Shown: one piece after another, positions 34,339 through 46,166 of the stretch
Position numbering within the stretch: position 1 is the stretch's first letter
Layout of the letters: each line of letters begins with the position of its first letter
DNA from: Tigriopus japonicus
Taxonomy: Eukaryota; Arthropoda; Copepoda; Harpacticoida; Harpacticidae
Assembly: GCA_010645155.1 (NCBI GenBank)
Contig: CM021314.1
Location: 1,107,805-1,171,804 of the forward strand
DNA length: 64,000 nt
Direction: 5' to 3'
Translations under genes and position numbers: made by a program
Notes under the pieces: model-generated
The model's database searches: none
Seen by the model: only the letters and a program-made list of their open reading frames with translations
What the model was told of the DNA's origin: nothing

Positions 34339-37300
34339 ATGCCCGACCATTTTCGTCAGGAACGGACGGACAAGATGGGACCGAGTTCTCCGGCCGGTTC
34401 TGACAGTCCCCTTTCGTTGGTGTTACCCCAAAAGACTAAGAGTCTTCCCAGTCCCCACTCGAGGCCCATGGTCCACGGGAAGATGGTCAGGGGACCCCAA
34501 CAGTCCCACGCCCAACATCCTAGTCCACACCATAGCTCGTCCGGATATTCTGAGCCTAGAAGCTCCCCGGATCGCAGCCCCTATCATCACCACCACCATC
34601 ACCAAACCGGACACTCGTCTCCGGTGTACTGCCCAGTTCCTGTGGCCCACAATGGCAGGTCTATGGCTCAACTTGTTTGTGATGAGTCGGATGAGGCACC
34701 TTTGTCCCTAGTCGTGGATAAGACCAAATTTGTGTCTGATGATAGTGGACATGAGGATGGATCTTCTGGACAGAACTCACCCTTTCGAGGAGGTTCGCCT
34801 CATCAAATGCCCGAGGATTACTCAGTAGCCATCCACCGGAAAATTTCGAACGATCAAAAGTCACATCGAGAAATGATCCAACCCAATGTTACCATTGCTA
34901 AAGTGTCGGATGACACCGCAATAGATTTGTCAGAACAACATCACCATCAGCAGGAGCCGCAACAACAACAACAAAATGAGGATTACAACTCTGTATCTGA
35001 GGCATCGACTTGCATAAAGATCAAGGACTTTGCCAAGATCACTGAGTCTGAACCTTCCTCTGATCAAGCCATCAGAAGCCAAAGCATGGACCACGAAGTG
35101 CGTCCAATTGGATCATTGAGAAAATCGTCTCTTTCTTGTCGAAGCCATGGATTTGCACCACAAGAGGATATGTCAGACTTAACCTCCGAAGTGTCCTCCA
35201 TTGATACTTGGACGAGTTCGTTGTTGGACCAGAATGGTCATCCACAACCAACCTACAGGCAAATTAAAACAGCCAATGGCGAGATCATCTTCCCTTGCGA
35301 CTTTTGCGACAAGGCCTTTGTCAATCGGTATCACCTCCAGTCCCACATTGTCACCCATACTGGAGAGCGCAACTTCGAGTGTCACAAATGTGGCAAGTCA
35401 TTCGGCCGAAAGTCCACCTTGAGGGCCCATATGACCACCCATACCAAAACGTCCAACTTCATGTGCCCAATGTGTGAGAAGGCCTGCAATGATAACAACT
35501 CTTTGGAGGAACATATCCGCATGCACACGGGCGAGAAGCCGTTCGTGTGTTCCATTTGTTCCAAAGCATATGCTCGCAAGTCGCATTTGAATGTACACTA
35601 CAGAGTTCACACTGGGGAGCGCCCATTTGTTTGCACGGATTGTGGCAAGGATTTCACAGAGAAGAGATTCTTGAATGATCATATGCAGACCGCTCACAGT
35701 GGCCAGAACGGGCCACTGAAATGCCCAAACTGTTTCCGAGAGTTTGCTTACAAAACAAGTTTGAAGCAACATCTTAAAAAGCAAATGTGTGTCAAGAATA
35801 TGAATCGAGGTCAAGGTGGCTCCTCCCACGGAGCACATGCCAAACAGTTCCAATGTCCTTTCTGCGAGAAGAGCTACAGCTGGAAACAAACCCTAAAACA
35901 GGTAAGTTCTCTCGTCCTCTTTGCTCTTTTACTCACTCCCAAGTTTTTTTATGGCCAAATCCAGTTTGTTCGGCAATGACCCATTTCTAAGGCATCTCGT
36001 TGTAACACATTTTTTCCTTCTTTATTTCCAGCATGTCTCCATGTATCACCGAAACAAAGTACACACGGATGAATTTTGGAAGTACGAGTTAGCCAAGCAT
36101 CGCAGGGTCGGGGTGGACCTCAAGACCAATGAAGATATGTGGCAAAAGCAATTAGGCAAGCATGCCGAAGATGGCACGCCCCTCAAAGGCACGGGCTCTC
36201 ACCGATCTCCGTCCATGGATGAATCCAACCACGAAGAAAGGTGGCTAGATCAGATTCATGCTCGTACAAACAGTACGGACCAAGCCAAAGTTGCTGCTGA
36301 AATGAAGGCCCTGGCTTTGCAGTCCATGGACACTTTGACCTTGGTGAAAATGCGATCCTCCACATCGGTGGATCAGGCTCAGCCCACAATTCAAGTTCCT
36401 GTAAGCATGGCTGCTCCTATGACAAAGCCAAAAATCAAATTGGAACCGGAGCTGGCCATGAACATCCACGAGGAGAGGAAGTCCACTCACCAGGCCCCTC
36501 ACCAGACACAGAAGAGTTACATGGATCTCTTGGCTCAAATTAGAGCGTCCAACGAGAATAGCGATAAGACCAGTTCCTCGCAATACACCCCTCCTTCAAG
36601 TACACCCAGTCTAGTCAAAGAGACTGCTCCAGCTTTGACCGAAGTCACTCGGGATTCGCTCCCAGCTTTGCCTGATATCAAAGAAGAACCTGCTGCCAAG
36701 CGAACTCAAATGTGGCTAGCCCAACTTGGCAATTACAAAGAAAAGACCATCCAAGAAGATTTGGACCGCAATCACGACGAGCTTTGGGAGGAACAGATTG
36801 CTCGAGTTAGAAAGAACGCCATCCAACTTTCGGCTCCCAGGAAAGCAGTCGAAATTGTATTGGACGACGATGCTAGCAGCACAGATTCCCACCCCGTTCA
36901 GGGACCATTTCCCTTATTTCCGCACACCTATCGATACTCACAAGCCAATCATATTCAAATTCAATCAGATGTAAACCTCCAGCCCGCCAAGCTTGAGGTC
37001 CAAGCACCAAAAGTACCTCACCAACGTCCCCGCATTGTCCCACTCATGTCTGCATTAGAACTCCATCCGTCTCCCATCACTACCCAAGCAGTAATCCGAC
37101 CCAAAGGCTTTCCATCCGCCACCATCACCAGCGAATCCAAGACCAGTGGATCAATGGCGTTGCCCAAGCCCAATTATCCGGGCTTGTTGAAGGATGACAA
37201 AATGGTATTGGAAAAGGACGAGACCGAAGACGAGGAGAACAAAGAGGAGCAGGTGGAGGCCGACAAAAGGCTCACCCTGCCTTTGGAGCACAACATTCCC

Positions 37301-37999
37301 GATGCATTGCCCCCCACTCCACCGAGTAAAGAACATCGTCACGACAATCAAGTTTGCACAAAAGATCTGGGCGAACCAATAGAAGAACCATCATCCTTCT
37401 TAAAGCTCATTCTCCTTGATCCCTCGGCCCGGAAGCGGTTAAACTCCAACGATTATGGAGTGGTCCCACCCAAGAAGAAATCTGTTGTGGAAACTGAGGA
37501 GACCAATGACATTCTTCGACGGCGTCTTCTGGGCATGAAGGAACCTCAAAGTCCATCCGGTCACTCCGCTCAAAACGGGGAATCTAAAACCACAAGTCAC
37601 TCTCACTCCTTAGGATCTCAATCCCAAGTTGCCCCAACCTCGTTACCTGCCACCACATCTGCCAGTGGACACCCAACAGTGAGGCCAACGGGAATGCCAG
37701 CACCCAATCTGCATCTCCTCTGTCCACAAATGCCAACCGTACCTTTCTCCAACCGAGCCATCTCAAAAATCCAAACCAGCAAGATCCAGTTACAAATTGA
37801 GGTCAACGCCAACAACAACAATAACAATTGCAGTGTGGCCGAACCCTTGAAACCTAAGGATCCGAATGAAGGGGATGAAGAGGTTCAAGAGGATCTTGGC
37901 CAGAAGCGCTCGGATGGCTTGACTCCTTACGCACACACCTCAGTCTTGAAGCATCTGCTGCACCGCTACACTGAGAGTGACCATCCCGAAGACCAATAG
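34339..37999 (+). CDS. C2H2 zinc-finger transcription factor, seven fingers (1,176 aa)
   Basis: Two coding exons, 34339-35901 and 36032-37999, are joined at a CAG|GTAAGT donor and TTTCCAG acceptor in phase 0. The ATG at 34339 is the first after an in-frame TGA at 34273 that follows the 34269 acceptor. Residues 1-319 are Ser/Pro/His/Gln-rich and disordered, with a poly-His run and a poly-Gln run. Residues ~320-525 hold seven C2H2-type fingers with TGE(R/K)PF-like linkers. Finger 6 ends in Cys instead of His, and finger 7 is split by the intron just before its first His. The C-terminal half has five W-containing repeats, the basic stretch PPKKKS and an LKHLL motif near the end. A nuclear DNA-binding regulator is inferred. 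The orthologue is not identified. Confidence 0.92.
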
Positions 38000-38375
38000 C
38001 TACAGAAGAAGGTGTAGATTGACAGATCTCGAACAAAAGCCTAAGAAAGAGTCTTCAAAGTTCAAGTTGTATGCTTATATACATGTCGCGGCATATTTTC
38101 TATTTATATACATAATGTAAATCAGTTCGTCATTGTATGAACACCCTCCCTCCTCTGTTTAGAGTTTGTAATGTACAAGATGCTTGTACTAAAACTTGTT
38201 TAATTAACCCTGCTGTCACATGAGTGACAACCCTGAAGGTTGCATTACTCTCGTCAGTTTTCAATCAGACCACGCAGTCCCCATTAATAGAGATTCAAAT
38301 TGCATAGCTTAGGACAATGATGATATTTATTATAAAATTTATCTATGATGACCGGTGTACAAAAGATATCTAGCC

Positions 38376-38381
38376 AATAAA
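38376..38381 (+). terminator. Poly(A) signal AATAAA of the zinc-finger gene
   Basis: It lies 377 nt after the stop codon and is followed by a T/GT-rich stretch suitable for cleavage. The implied 3'UTR is about 400 nt. Confidence 0.7.
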
Positions 38382-38400
38382 TTTTTGCAAACTCATCAAT

Positions 38401-40440
38401 CTGTATTCTCGTTTTATTCAAAATAGGAGCAAGAGGACCATTCTTCTCAGGGCAGATTTTGCCACCTCAACTAACTTCTAAAAAATGAAAACAAACCTAT
38501 TTGGAAGAAAGGTACGAGGAGCTCGAAGCTCGTAGGTCCTAAAACTTAAGGAGACAGAGAGTCAAAGAAGGCCACTCTTGTTAAGGTCGAAACGCTTGGA
38601 GGCCCTTGATCTCAATACGAAGGTGTTTCTGATGGTTGATGTCATCTTTCAAGTTGTTATACGTTGACCAATTCCAAGGATTGTAACCTCCCTCATTTTC
38701 TATGGCATTAGGCGAAATTCTGGTGCAAAAGATTAGCAAACTGCAAAAATGGGGTTTAAGGGAAGCTCAGGGTGGAAAATACATATAATTGTCACACAAG
38801 TCCAATTGAGGATCTACACATTTGAAAGGCATGGTAGGATGACACATTTAAGATGATTGAAGGAATCGGGCCAATAGAGGTTCTTGAAGAAAACTTAAAT
38901 ACTATCCCAAAAAGGGGAGGCAAATCAACTACATCGAAACAAGAAAACCGGAATATTTTTTAATGGACTTATTTCCCCAATTCGCTATTCCAATCTTAAG
39001 GAACAAGTGTATTATTGAAAACTTACACATTTTAGTAAAGGCCTTCAAGAATGCAGAAAAAGCTAAATTCATAGACCAATATCTCAAATAATGCAGGAAG
39101 AAAAAGTGTCTTACTATTATATTACATGCGAGCAAATAACTTCCAGAGCTCGAAAAAATAAAACAAAAAAACCTCCCCCCTCCCCAAAAAAATAGAGCTA
39201 AAAGGGATCGTCCTAATAACACAGTCATCGGAATATTGGACGCTGTATAAAGGGACATTTAACTAATAATAATGTACGTAACAAAAGAATATCGAATGAA
39301 ATAAAGCTGAGTCCTAAAAAAAAGTTAACCACAAGTGGCTCTTTCTTTCTTTCTTTTCCGCTATTCTCAGTCTCAAAGCAAAAGAGGAAAATGGCCCCTT
39401 GCTCAGATCAAGATTACTGATCAACCCTCTTTTCCATTATAAGCAAAATAAAGACTTTTCAACGTCTACATTTTGCTGGTCCTGGACTTCCTGGCCATCA
39501 AATGCCAAAACTATAAAGGAATGTAAGAAAACTGAGTAATGCACTTGCCTTTATAAAAGGGCATTTTCTGTTTTGCTCCATAGCCGAGAAAGACCTAAAA
39601 ATAGAAGAGCGTTCTTTGCCAATATTATATATTTGTGAAATTATTTGATAGATGGTATATATTTGATTCGGAAACTAATGTATTGTAAAAAGACTTTCAT
39701 ACATGTTTTATAATCTCGCTTTCATTTAAAGACCGAGTGCAGAGATACATACTTTGGAACCTTCTTCATTTGAATTTCCCTTTAAAGAAAGTGACGTTCT
39801 TGGAAGATTGAAAAATAGGTTGCGTGAGTACAATTAGGAAAAGGCACCTGCTCCTAAGAACACCAAAATGGCACCTGCTCTATGAAGCACTAAGATATGC
39901 ATTTCCCGGGTTTCTTTTCTCCTCCCAAGAACACTCTGAGGCGTATTTTCTATTTCATAATTTCAATACTTGCTACAGTGTATCAATTTACTTAGCTCAC
40001 AAAAGTTGGGGTGAATTTTCCATTTGTGTGACAATTTTCTAGACATATTGCACCAAATAGAATTTAACGGCTACAAAAATTTGAACTAATTTTTAGATGC
40101 GAAGGATTTTGCAATGCTATGAAATATTTTTTTTGCGAAGGAATACGTTGCGAAATTGCTTACCATTAGAAGATTCAATTAAGTTGAATGCATGTTTGTG
40201 GTCATAAATTTTTTAAACACTTTGATCTCAAACGGCAATTTTAATCTGCACTAACAACTTCGAAATTCACATGCTAGATGAAGGCTTTGTCGAGTGACAA
40301 GCCAAAGACTGGTAAAAGAACAAAAGCCAACAAGTTTTTATTATCTGTTCACTTGTTGATTGTCTGCAATGAAAAAATCCTTCTGTATCAAATACTCTCT
40401 CTGAAAACACGGCTTTAACGTCGATCAACTGGGACACAAT
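38401..40440. other. Intergenic, no supported gene
   Basis: AT-rich sequence with a short TTTC microsatellite near 39341-39358. The only ORFs over 60 codons (38929-39258 minus, 39824-40042 plus) have no domain or splice context. Confidence 0.5.
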
Positions 40441-40469
40441 TCAATTCAATATTTTTTCTAAATAATTAC

Positions 40470-41140
40470 ATCTTATGGTTGTCCATGAAGATCTTGGCAA
40501 ATCTTTATGCAAAACCAGCTACGTTTGCTAACACTTCATCTTACTGACCGACAAATCAAAGGCCATCAGAAGAGAAAAGGGCCAAAGGTTGCTGTCCTTC
40601 TTGCAGCACAAGGTAGCTTCCAAAATGAAGACCCGTTTGACGAGAAAAAGCTCGTTACGCATTTGGAAATCAACAGACACAACAGGTGTGTCATTGCTTG
40701 CGATCCCTCTTTGGTGTCTCCAATATTCTCAAACAAAAATCTGGCCTCTGACATGGTCCTCGCAGCAGAGGTCAGTAACGGCCTCATCATGGATACATAC
40801 TTCTTCGAAGATGGAAGACGCCTGTAAGCTTAAGAGTACATTGACATCTGGGAGGCCATTTGGATTCATACCAATTTCGGTTGAGACCAGGTGGTGGTCG
40901 CTCTCTGGGTTTAAATCCATGACTTAAACCCCAACTATAGGTCAAATATGATCAGGGCCCTTCTGGAGGAGACAACACCACCACACATCTCTGTGGCCTT
41001 CCTGAAGTCCATCAAGAGAGAGACCCAGAAGTTGGCAACGTTTTTGCTACTGGTTCAAGCCAGCAATTGAGTGCGATGGTTGTACATAATGGTTGTCCAA
41101 GTCTCTCGACAGAGTTTCAGACCATTTGCTCAAATATTTT
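40470..41140 (+). pseudogene. Decayed mariner/Tc1-type transposase
   Basis: Three short frames in succession resemble a mariner transposase in the right order: VHEDLG and LLTD (just before the catalytic core); then, in another frame, FDEKKLVTHLEINRHNR (the SDEK...NRxNDR region with the first catalytic Asp), a SDMVLAAEVSNG block (the usual SVMVxGxVSSxG) and YFFEDG (usually HFFxxG); then, in a third frame, SLGLNP followed by a stop (usually SPDLNPLD). At least two frameshifts and several stops show that it is dead. Terminal inverted repeats were not located. Confidence 0.8.
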
Positions 41141-41239
41141 GAAAGATATAATCGTATGTGTTAAGATTCTAAAGTTCTTCTAATTTGCCGGTAAATAAAG
41201 CCTTGTGGTCGTTAAAAGATTTGATTCGTAGAATTAGCG

Positions 41240-41700
41240 TATTACGTTATAAAAACATCATTGAGTGATCATTGGTAGAGACAAGAAGTTGCCTGTCTTT
41301 CCCGAAAGAAGGCATAAAATTGTTTGATTAGACGAAAAAGACATGAAATACCCGGTTAGACGAAAAAGGGGAACATACGAAAAGGACCAATAAAAGTTCA
41401 CGTTAGACAAAAAACGACGATTTTGTACTTTGTTTATGTAAAACGCAACTGTCAATAAAACATTACTTTGGCCTAAGTTTCATATTAAGTTTTTTCCAAA
41501 ATATTTCAGTCAATTAAAAAAAATTGCTCAATTAATAAGCTTAAAATTTAAGGAAACTTCTAACTTTTGCCCAATTAGACGAGAAAGACGAATAAAATTA
41601 CCTGATTGACCGAATGATTTTTTCGTGACGAAGAAAGGTAATTAAGACGAAAAAGGACAATAAAAGACGAAAACGTTTACTTGTCTAAAGTTCCAGCCCC
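41240..41700. repeat. Repeat rich in degenerate TTAGACGAAAAAGG units
   Basis: About six variants of TTAGACGAAAAAGG/AAGACGAATAA occur in this stretch. The right end (TTTACTTGTCTAAAGTTCCAG) resembles a sequence at 20040-20060, suggesting an interspersed family present at least twice in the window. Confidence 0.5.
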
Positions 41701-42787
41701 TAATCATTTCAGATTTGTGTTATTTCTTCAATCATCAATTTGCCATGTTGAGCATATCTAAAATGTTTGTGCTTTTTCTTCCAAAATTAAAGGAAAATTC
41801 TCGTCTTTCGCAGCATTTTTTCAAGATTGTTCATGATTCTAGAAAGTCCTTTGATGTTTTGATAAGGAAGTCCAACATTTTCCTAAAACATAATCAATTA
41901 TACCCGTTAATCAAAAGTCTCCCGTTTTGTAATTTTGCAACTTTTTAAGACTGTTTTGAAGGGGAGTAATCAAACTAAAACAGATGCAGATGTGCGTGGA
42001 AATTAAGTAATTGGTCAACAGGGCCTCGAAAATTTCCGTGATGAGTTTTAATCTAAAAGAGAAAATCGCAGCGCCTACAAGAAAGAAGGATAGAATTTTT
42101 CTGGTTGAATATTTTAGCTTATATTAGGCAGCAAAATATTTATAACATGCAGTGTCAAAATAAGGACTTTCAAGACGAACCAAGTTTCATTATTTGGTAT
42201 GATTTTTTAACTACGAAATATTGTTTACCTGTAATACTGTCACTGCCACATTTTCATATATTTTTTAATTACAAAAATACCAAGGGATTTTGGCTAAATA
42301 CTCTCAATTCTGGATGTTTTTGAGCGATTCAAATGTTGCCGGAAATAATTTGATGTTTTCCTTAAATACCACTTACAAATTGGGCCTTCAAAATTACATA
42401 TTTTTGCCTTCTCCATACCTCAACCCCATCCCCCTCCCTTATGATTGCCCATGATAACCCTAGAGAGGCTTTAAATATCAAAGTTCATGTTCTAATCTAC
42501 AGAGAGACGATTTTTTTCGTCCGTATAAGCGTTGTCGAGGTTGTTGACCTTTGGTGATCTCGCAGTGCAGCCTCATCAAACTGATCCAAGATAAAGGTCA
42601 CCTCAGTAGACAAAAAGAAGGGCTGAATTGGGGCTTAGAACTATAGGGTGCTTATCAAGTTCCCGAGGATAGGCCTCATGAATAGGCCAAGATGTGAATG
42701 GGCCCATAACTTCAACTCTTGTGAGATCGTTTTTGTCTGGAAGGAAATCAAATGAGCTTTAAATTCTTTCTTGAGTTGGAACAACGT
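41701..42787. other. Intergenic, nothing recognised
   Basis: AT-rich sequence with ORFs below 80 codons and no identifiable domain. The Ror 3'UTR probably begins at its right edge. Confidence 0.5.
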
Positions 42788-42793
42788 TTTATT
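42788..42793 (-). terminator. Poly(A) signal for Ror (AATAAA on minus strand)
   Basis: TTTATT on the plus strand reads AATAAA on the minus strand, 455 nt downstream of the Ror stop codon. No closer signal was noticed. Confidence 0.5.
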
Positions 42794-43247
42794 ATTTTTC
42801 CATTGATTTGCATGAAGATAAGGATTGTAAAATACTGTTCACTACAGTAGATAGACAAATGAAGTGGAAATGAAAGTCTCGCAAGATTTCATTGGCAAAA
42901 TTAATGGTCATGCACTTTGTTTTTATTTTTTTGATAAAGAAGTCCGTTGGCGAAGTGTGTAACGGAATGACCATTTAGGTTTGTCGATTGACCTCCATTC
43001 TATTGCTATAGATTGTTGAGTAAGTGCTGCGGACTTTTTGAGATTTCCTTGAGATTCTTGAAAATGTCAAATTTCACGGTCCAAGGTCAGAAGAGTCGCC
43101 AACTTGGTAGAAATTCGAACAGACATTTGAGCCAAATCGCAGAGCGCAAAAGCCACTGGATATGTATGGGTGAATAAACTTGGGAGAAGTTTGAGTGGTA
43201 TTGTCTTTTACTGTCCGTCACAGTCTTTGGAACTTTTCTTGACCTCT

Positions 43248-46166
43248 TCAGACCATTTGCAACGAGGCCACAGAGGCTGGAGTCTGACAATTTGATTGAG
43301 AATTCTGTGAAGACGTCGAGGCCACAGATTTGGGACCATGCTGAGCGTGAGACGGATACATCGCACTGGGGCCACCCCCATAGGAATTCCCTAGCAGCAT
43401 GGTGGGCGGACCACCATGTGGACCAGCCTGAATATGACTCATATACTGTGGATGATGGCCAGGCTGTGGAACACCCCCACCTCGATACATGAAATGGTTG
43501 TTACTCAAATTGGTAGAATTTGTGTTGTTACTATTGGGACCCGTGTTGCTGGAATGATGGGACCCACTGTGTTGGGACTGATTGCCCATACTCTGACTAG
43601 TTGTACTAGGTTGGTAACCACCGGATCCGTAACCCTCCCAGTGTCGAAGTCGGGAATGGATCTCGGCAAAGGGTGGTCTTCGACTTGGCACCTCGTGCCA
43701 ACACTCGACCATGAATGCATACATCCTCGATGGACAATCCTCTGGGCAAGGAAGCAATTGCCGAGATCGAATCATCTCAATCACTTCCTGGTTGCTGTAA
43801 CCGTAGTAGGGCTGAAGGCCATATGAATAGATTTCCCACAAGACCACTCCAAAGGCCCAGACGTCCGAGTCGGTTGTAAATTTACCGTACAAAATACTCT
43901 CTGGAGGCATCCACCTGACCGGGAGCAATGATTTAGACTGAACACGGTAATAGTCTGCCGCATAAATATCCCGTGACAGTCCAAAGTCTGATATTTTCAC
44001 GGTGAGATTCTCTCCCACCAAACAGTTTCTGGCTGCCAGATCTCGGTGCACGTAATGATGACTAGCTAAATACTCCATTCCCGCGGCGATCTGAATAGCA
44101 ATGAAAGACATGTCCATTGGATTAAGCACATTTTGATCTTCAGCGGGATCTGACACATCCGAGTCAACATTGGGGCTGTGAGTAATGAGGAACTCGTGAA
44201 GGTCTCCGTGAGCCATGTGCTCAAAAAGCATGCATTGCGGGTCTTCCTGAAAGGATACGCCAAGCAGGCAAACTATGTTAGGATGTCGAAGCTCCGCCAT
44301 CAGTTCGGCCTCTCGTTGGAAATCGCTTCGGGTCTTTTGATTAGCGCCCGGTTTCAACGTCTTAATAGCCACCAGTTGTGGACCCGAAGTGGCCACTCCG
44401 TGTAGCTCGCCTTGGTAGACTTTTCCGAAAGCTCCTTCTCCCAATTCTTGCATAAAACGGACACTGCTCAAGGGGAATTCCCGGGCTCGAACTCCTCTAG
44501 TGGGTTCTTGTTGTTGCTGTTGATGCGGAGGGAGTAGACTGTTCATTTCCATATTTCCACTCTGCTGGGTTTGCAATGTGCCATTGGAAGGTGCACCACT
44601 ATTACTATTGGGCGTTTGTCTAATCCCATTTCGATTGCTGGCAGCATCTGGCGTTGGCTTTGAGGTCTTTCGATCATTGGTTCGACGCATGCAACACAAA
44701 CCAATGCACAAACCAAGAGAGGCTACGGCGATCAATGCTGGGACAGCAATGTAGAGATACACATTGAATGTATTGCATTTTGGAATGCCGCACACTTCCT
44801 TGTACGTCTTGTCCATACCAGCGTAGCACCAAGGCTCCGACATGGCTTCAGGCCCCTCTGGGTTTCGACAATAGTTGTGGCCACCAGTCAGTTCCATGTG
44901 ATCGTGAATGCGAATGGCGATTTGCCGATTCCAGGGTTGACAAGTTAAGCCTGACTCGGTGGTGCTCATCGTTCCTCGATACTCGCTCCCATCCTTCCCC
45001 GCATAACAACTGTGAGGTCGAATGAGTTGACTGGCCTCTGGGATACCCAGACGAACACAATTTGCTGCTCTAGGCGAGCCCAAGGGAGGCAATTCTTGGC
45101 ATTCGGGCAACACCAATTGGCGTTCCAAGGCGGCATATTGTCTGGCCAAGGCAAGTTCTTTTCGACAGACTCGATTTTCGAGAAGTTCACATTCTTCTCG
45201 GCACAATTTGCGAGGTTTTTCGGTATGCCGGTCACATAACGGAAACGTTGCCAAGCAAATTGAAGGAACGGCGTAAGGACTGCAATCGCTAGAAAGGTCC
45301 GGAGACATTGTGATGACGCTGAAGGCTGCTTGGAGTTTCTGTTCCACATAAGTTTGAGACAGTCCCGCTGATAAAAAGACATATTCTTGTTGGATGTACT
45401 TGGCACACACTGTGCCCACGTAGGGTTGGCAATTCCCCGCCCTCTCGTTAGGTTTCAAAATGGGAATAGAGCCTCCAATGGCGTTGGCGCTGTTCCCACG
45501 ATTACCATCAAAACGATTGCTCTTGGAACGGGTTCCACCATTCAGATCTGGAGGCTGTTGACCTCCTTCAAATTCAACTTTTCCACTGGAGAATAGATCT
45601 GGATCTTTGTAGGTCTCTGGCAACAGACCCAGTTCATCGTAGTCGTCATCCTCTTCTTCTTGCCAAGGTGGCCTTCGACCCAGATCAACCTTGCCCAGTT
45701 GGACTTTCACGATTGCCGTTGATGAAATCGTGTCATAGCCATTCGAGGCTCGACATTCATAAAAGGCCATATCCAAAGTCTCGAGAGCCTTTATTCTCAG
45801 CTGCGTCCATTGTGGATTGTCCTTCAACTTGGTTTTGACTTTCATGCGGTTCTTCTCCTCAATTAGGGGAATCCCATTCTTGAGCCATTCGAAGGTGACG
45901 GCTGGTGGCTCTCCAGTGACCTCACAACGCAATCGCAAGAAATCTCCCGCTTCCTTGGTCAAGTTTTTCAACTCCTTTAAAAACGTCAAGGACGATCCTC
46001 GATCCCGACTTGAGATCACGGCTCCTCGTTGTGGCGTTTCGGGAATGGCTGGGCTCGTGGGAAAAGTGGCCAAGTCATCCCCGTTCTTCTCATTGTTGTC
46101 TTGGCAAATTCCATTGTGAATTAAGCAAAGAATGCCACCGACGACCCAAACTACTCTGGACCTCAT
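43248..46166 (-). CDS. Ror: Ror receptor tyrosine kinase (972 aa, single coding exon)
   Basis: The first ATG in frame (46166-46164) opens a hydrophobic signal peptide (MRSRVVWVVGGILCLIHNGI). Residues in order: Ig C2 domain ~60-157 (Cys81, Cys138); an acidic linker; Frizzled-type cysteine-rich domain ~246-370 with ten Cys; kringle ~387-464 with six Cys; transmembrane helix ~469-492; Gln/Asn/Pro-rich juxtamembrane region; kinase ~567-842 with GEGAFG, VAIK (Lys602), HRDLAARN (Asp709), DFG (727-729) and activation-loop YAADYY. The tail is rich in Gly, Ser, His and Pro. Ror proteins are Wnt-5-type receptors in cell polarity and neural development. All key catalytic residues are present. The ORF has no introns, which is unusual for this family, yet shows no decay. 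Drosophila Ror lacks the Ig domain, which is kept here. Confidence 0.96.
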   Translation of the reverse strand: MRSRVVWVVGGILCLIHNGICQDNNEKNGDDLATFPTSPAIPETPQRGAVISSRDRGSSLTFLKELKNLTKEAGDFLRLRCEVTGEPPAVTFEWLKNGIPLIEEKNRMKVKTKLKDNPQWTQLRIKALETLDMAFYECRASNGYDTISSTAIVKVQLGKVDLGRRPPWQEEEDDDYDELGLLPETYKDPDLFSSGKVEFEGGQQPPDLNGGTRSKSNRFDGNRGNSANAIGGSIPILKPNERAGNCQPYVGTVCAKYIQQEYVFLSAGLSQTYVEQKLQAAFSVITMSPDLSSDCSPYAVPSICLATFPLCDRHTEKPRKLCREECELLENRVCRKELALARQYAALERQLVLPECQELPPLGSPRAANCVRLGIPEASQLIRPHSCYAGKDGSEYRGTMSTTESGLTCQPWNRQIAIRIHDHMELTGGHNYCRNPEGPEAMSEPWCYAGMDKTYKEVCGIPKCNTFNVYLYIAVPALIAVASLGLCIGLCCMRRTNDRKTSKPTPDAASNRNGIRQTPNSNSGAPSNGTLQTQQSGNMEMNSLLPPHQQQQQEPTRGVRAREFPLSSVRFMQELGEGAFGKVYQGELHGVATSGPQLVAIKTLKPGANQKTRSDFQREAELMAELRHPNIVCLLGVSFQEDPQCMLFEHMAHGDLHEFLITHSPNVDSDVSDPAEDQNVLNPMDMSFIAIQIAAGMEYLASHHYVHRDLAARNCLVGENLTVKISDFGLSRDIYAADYYRVQSKSLLPVRWMPPESILYGKFTTDSDVWAFGVVLWEIYSYGLQPYYGYSNQEVIEMIRSRQLLPCPEDCPSRMYAFMVECWHEVPSRRPPFAEIHSRLRHWEGYGSGGYQPSTTSQSMGNQSQHSGSHHSSNTGPNSNNTNSTNLSNNHFMYRGGGVPQPGHHPQYMSHIQAGPHGGPPTMLLGNSYGGGPSAMYPSHAQHGPKSVASTSSQNSQSNCQTPASVASLQMV

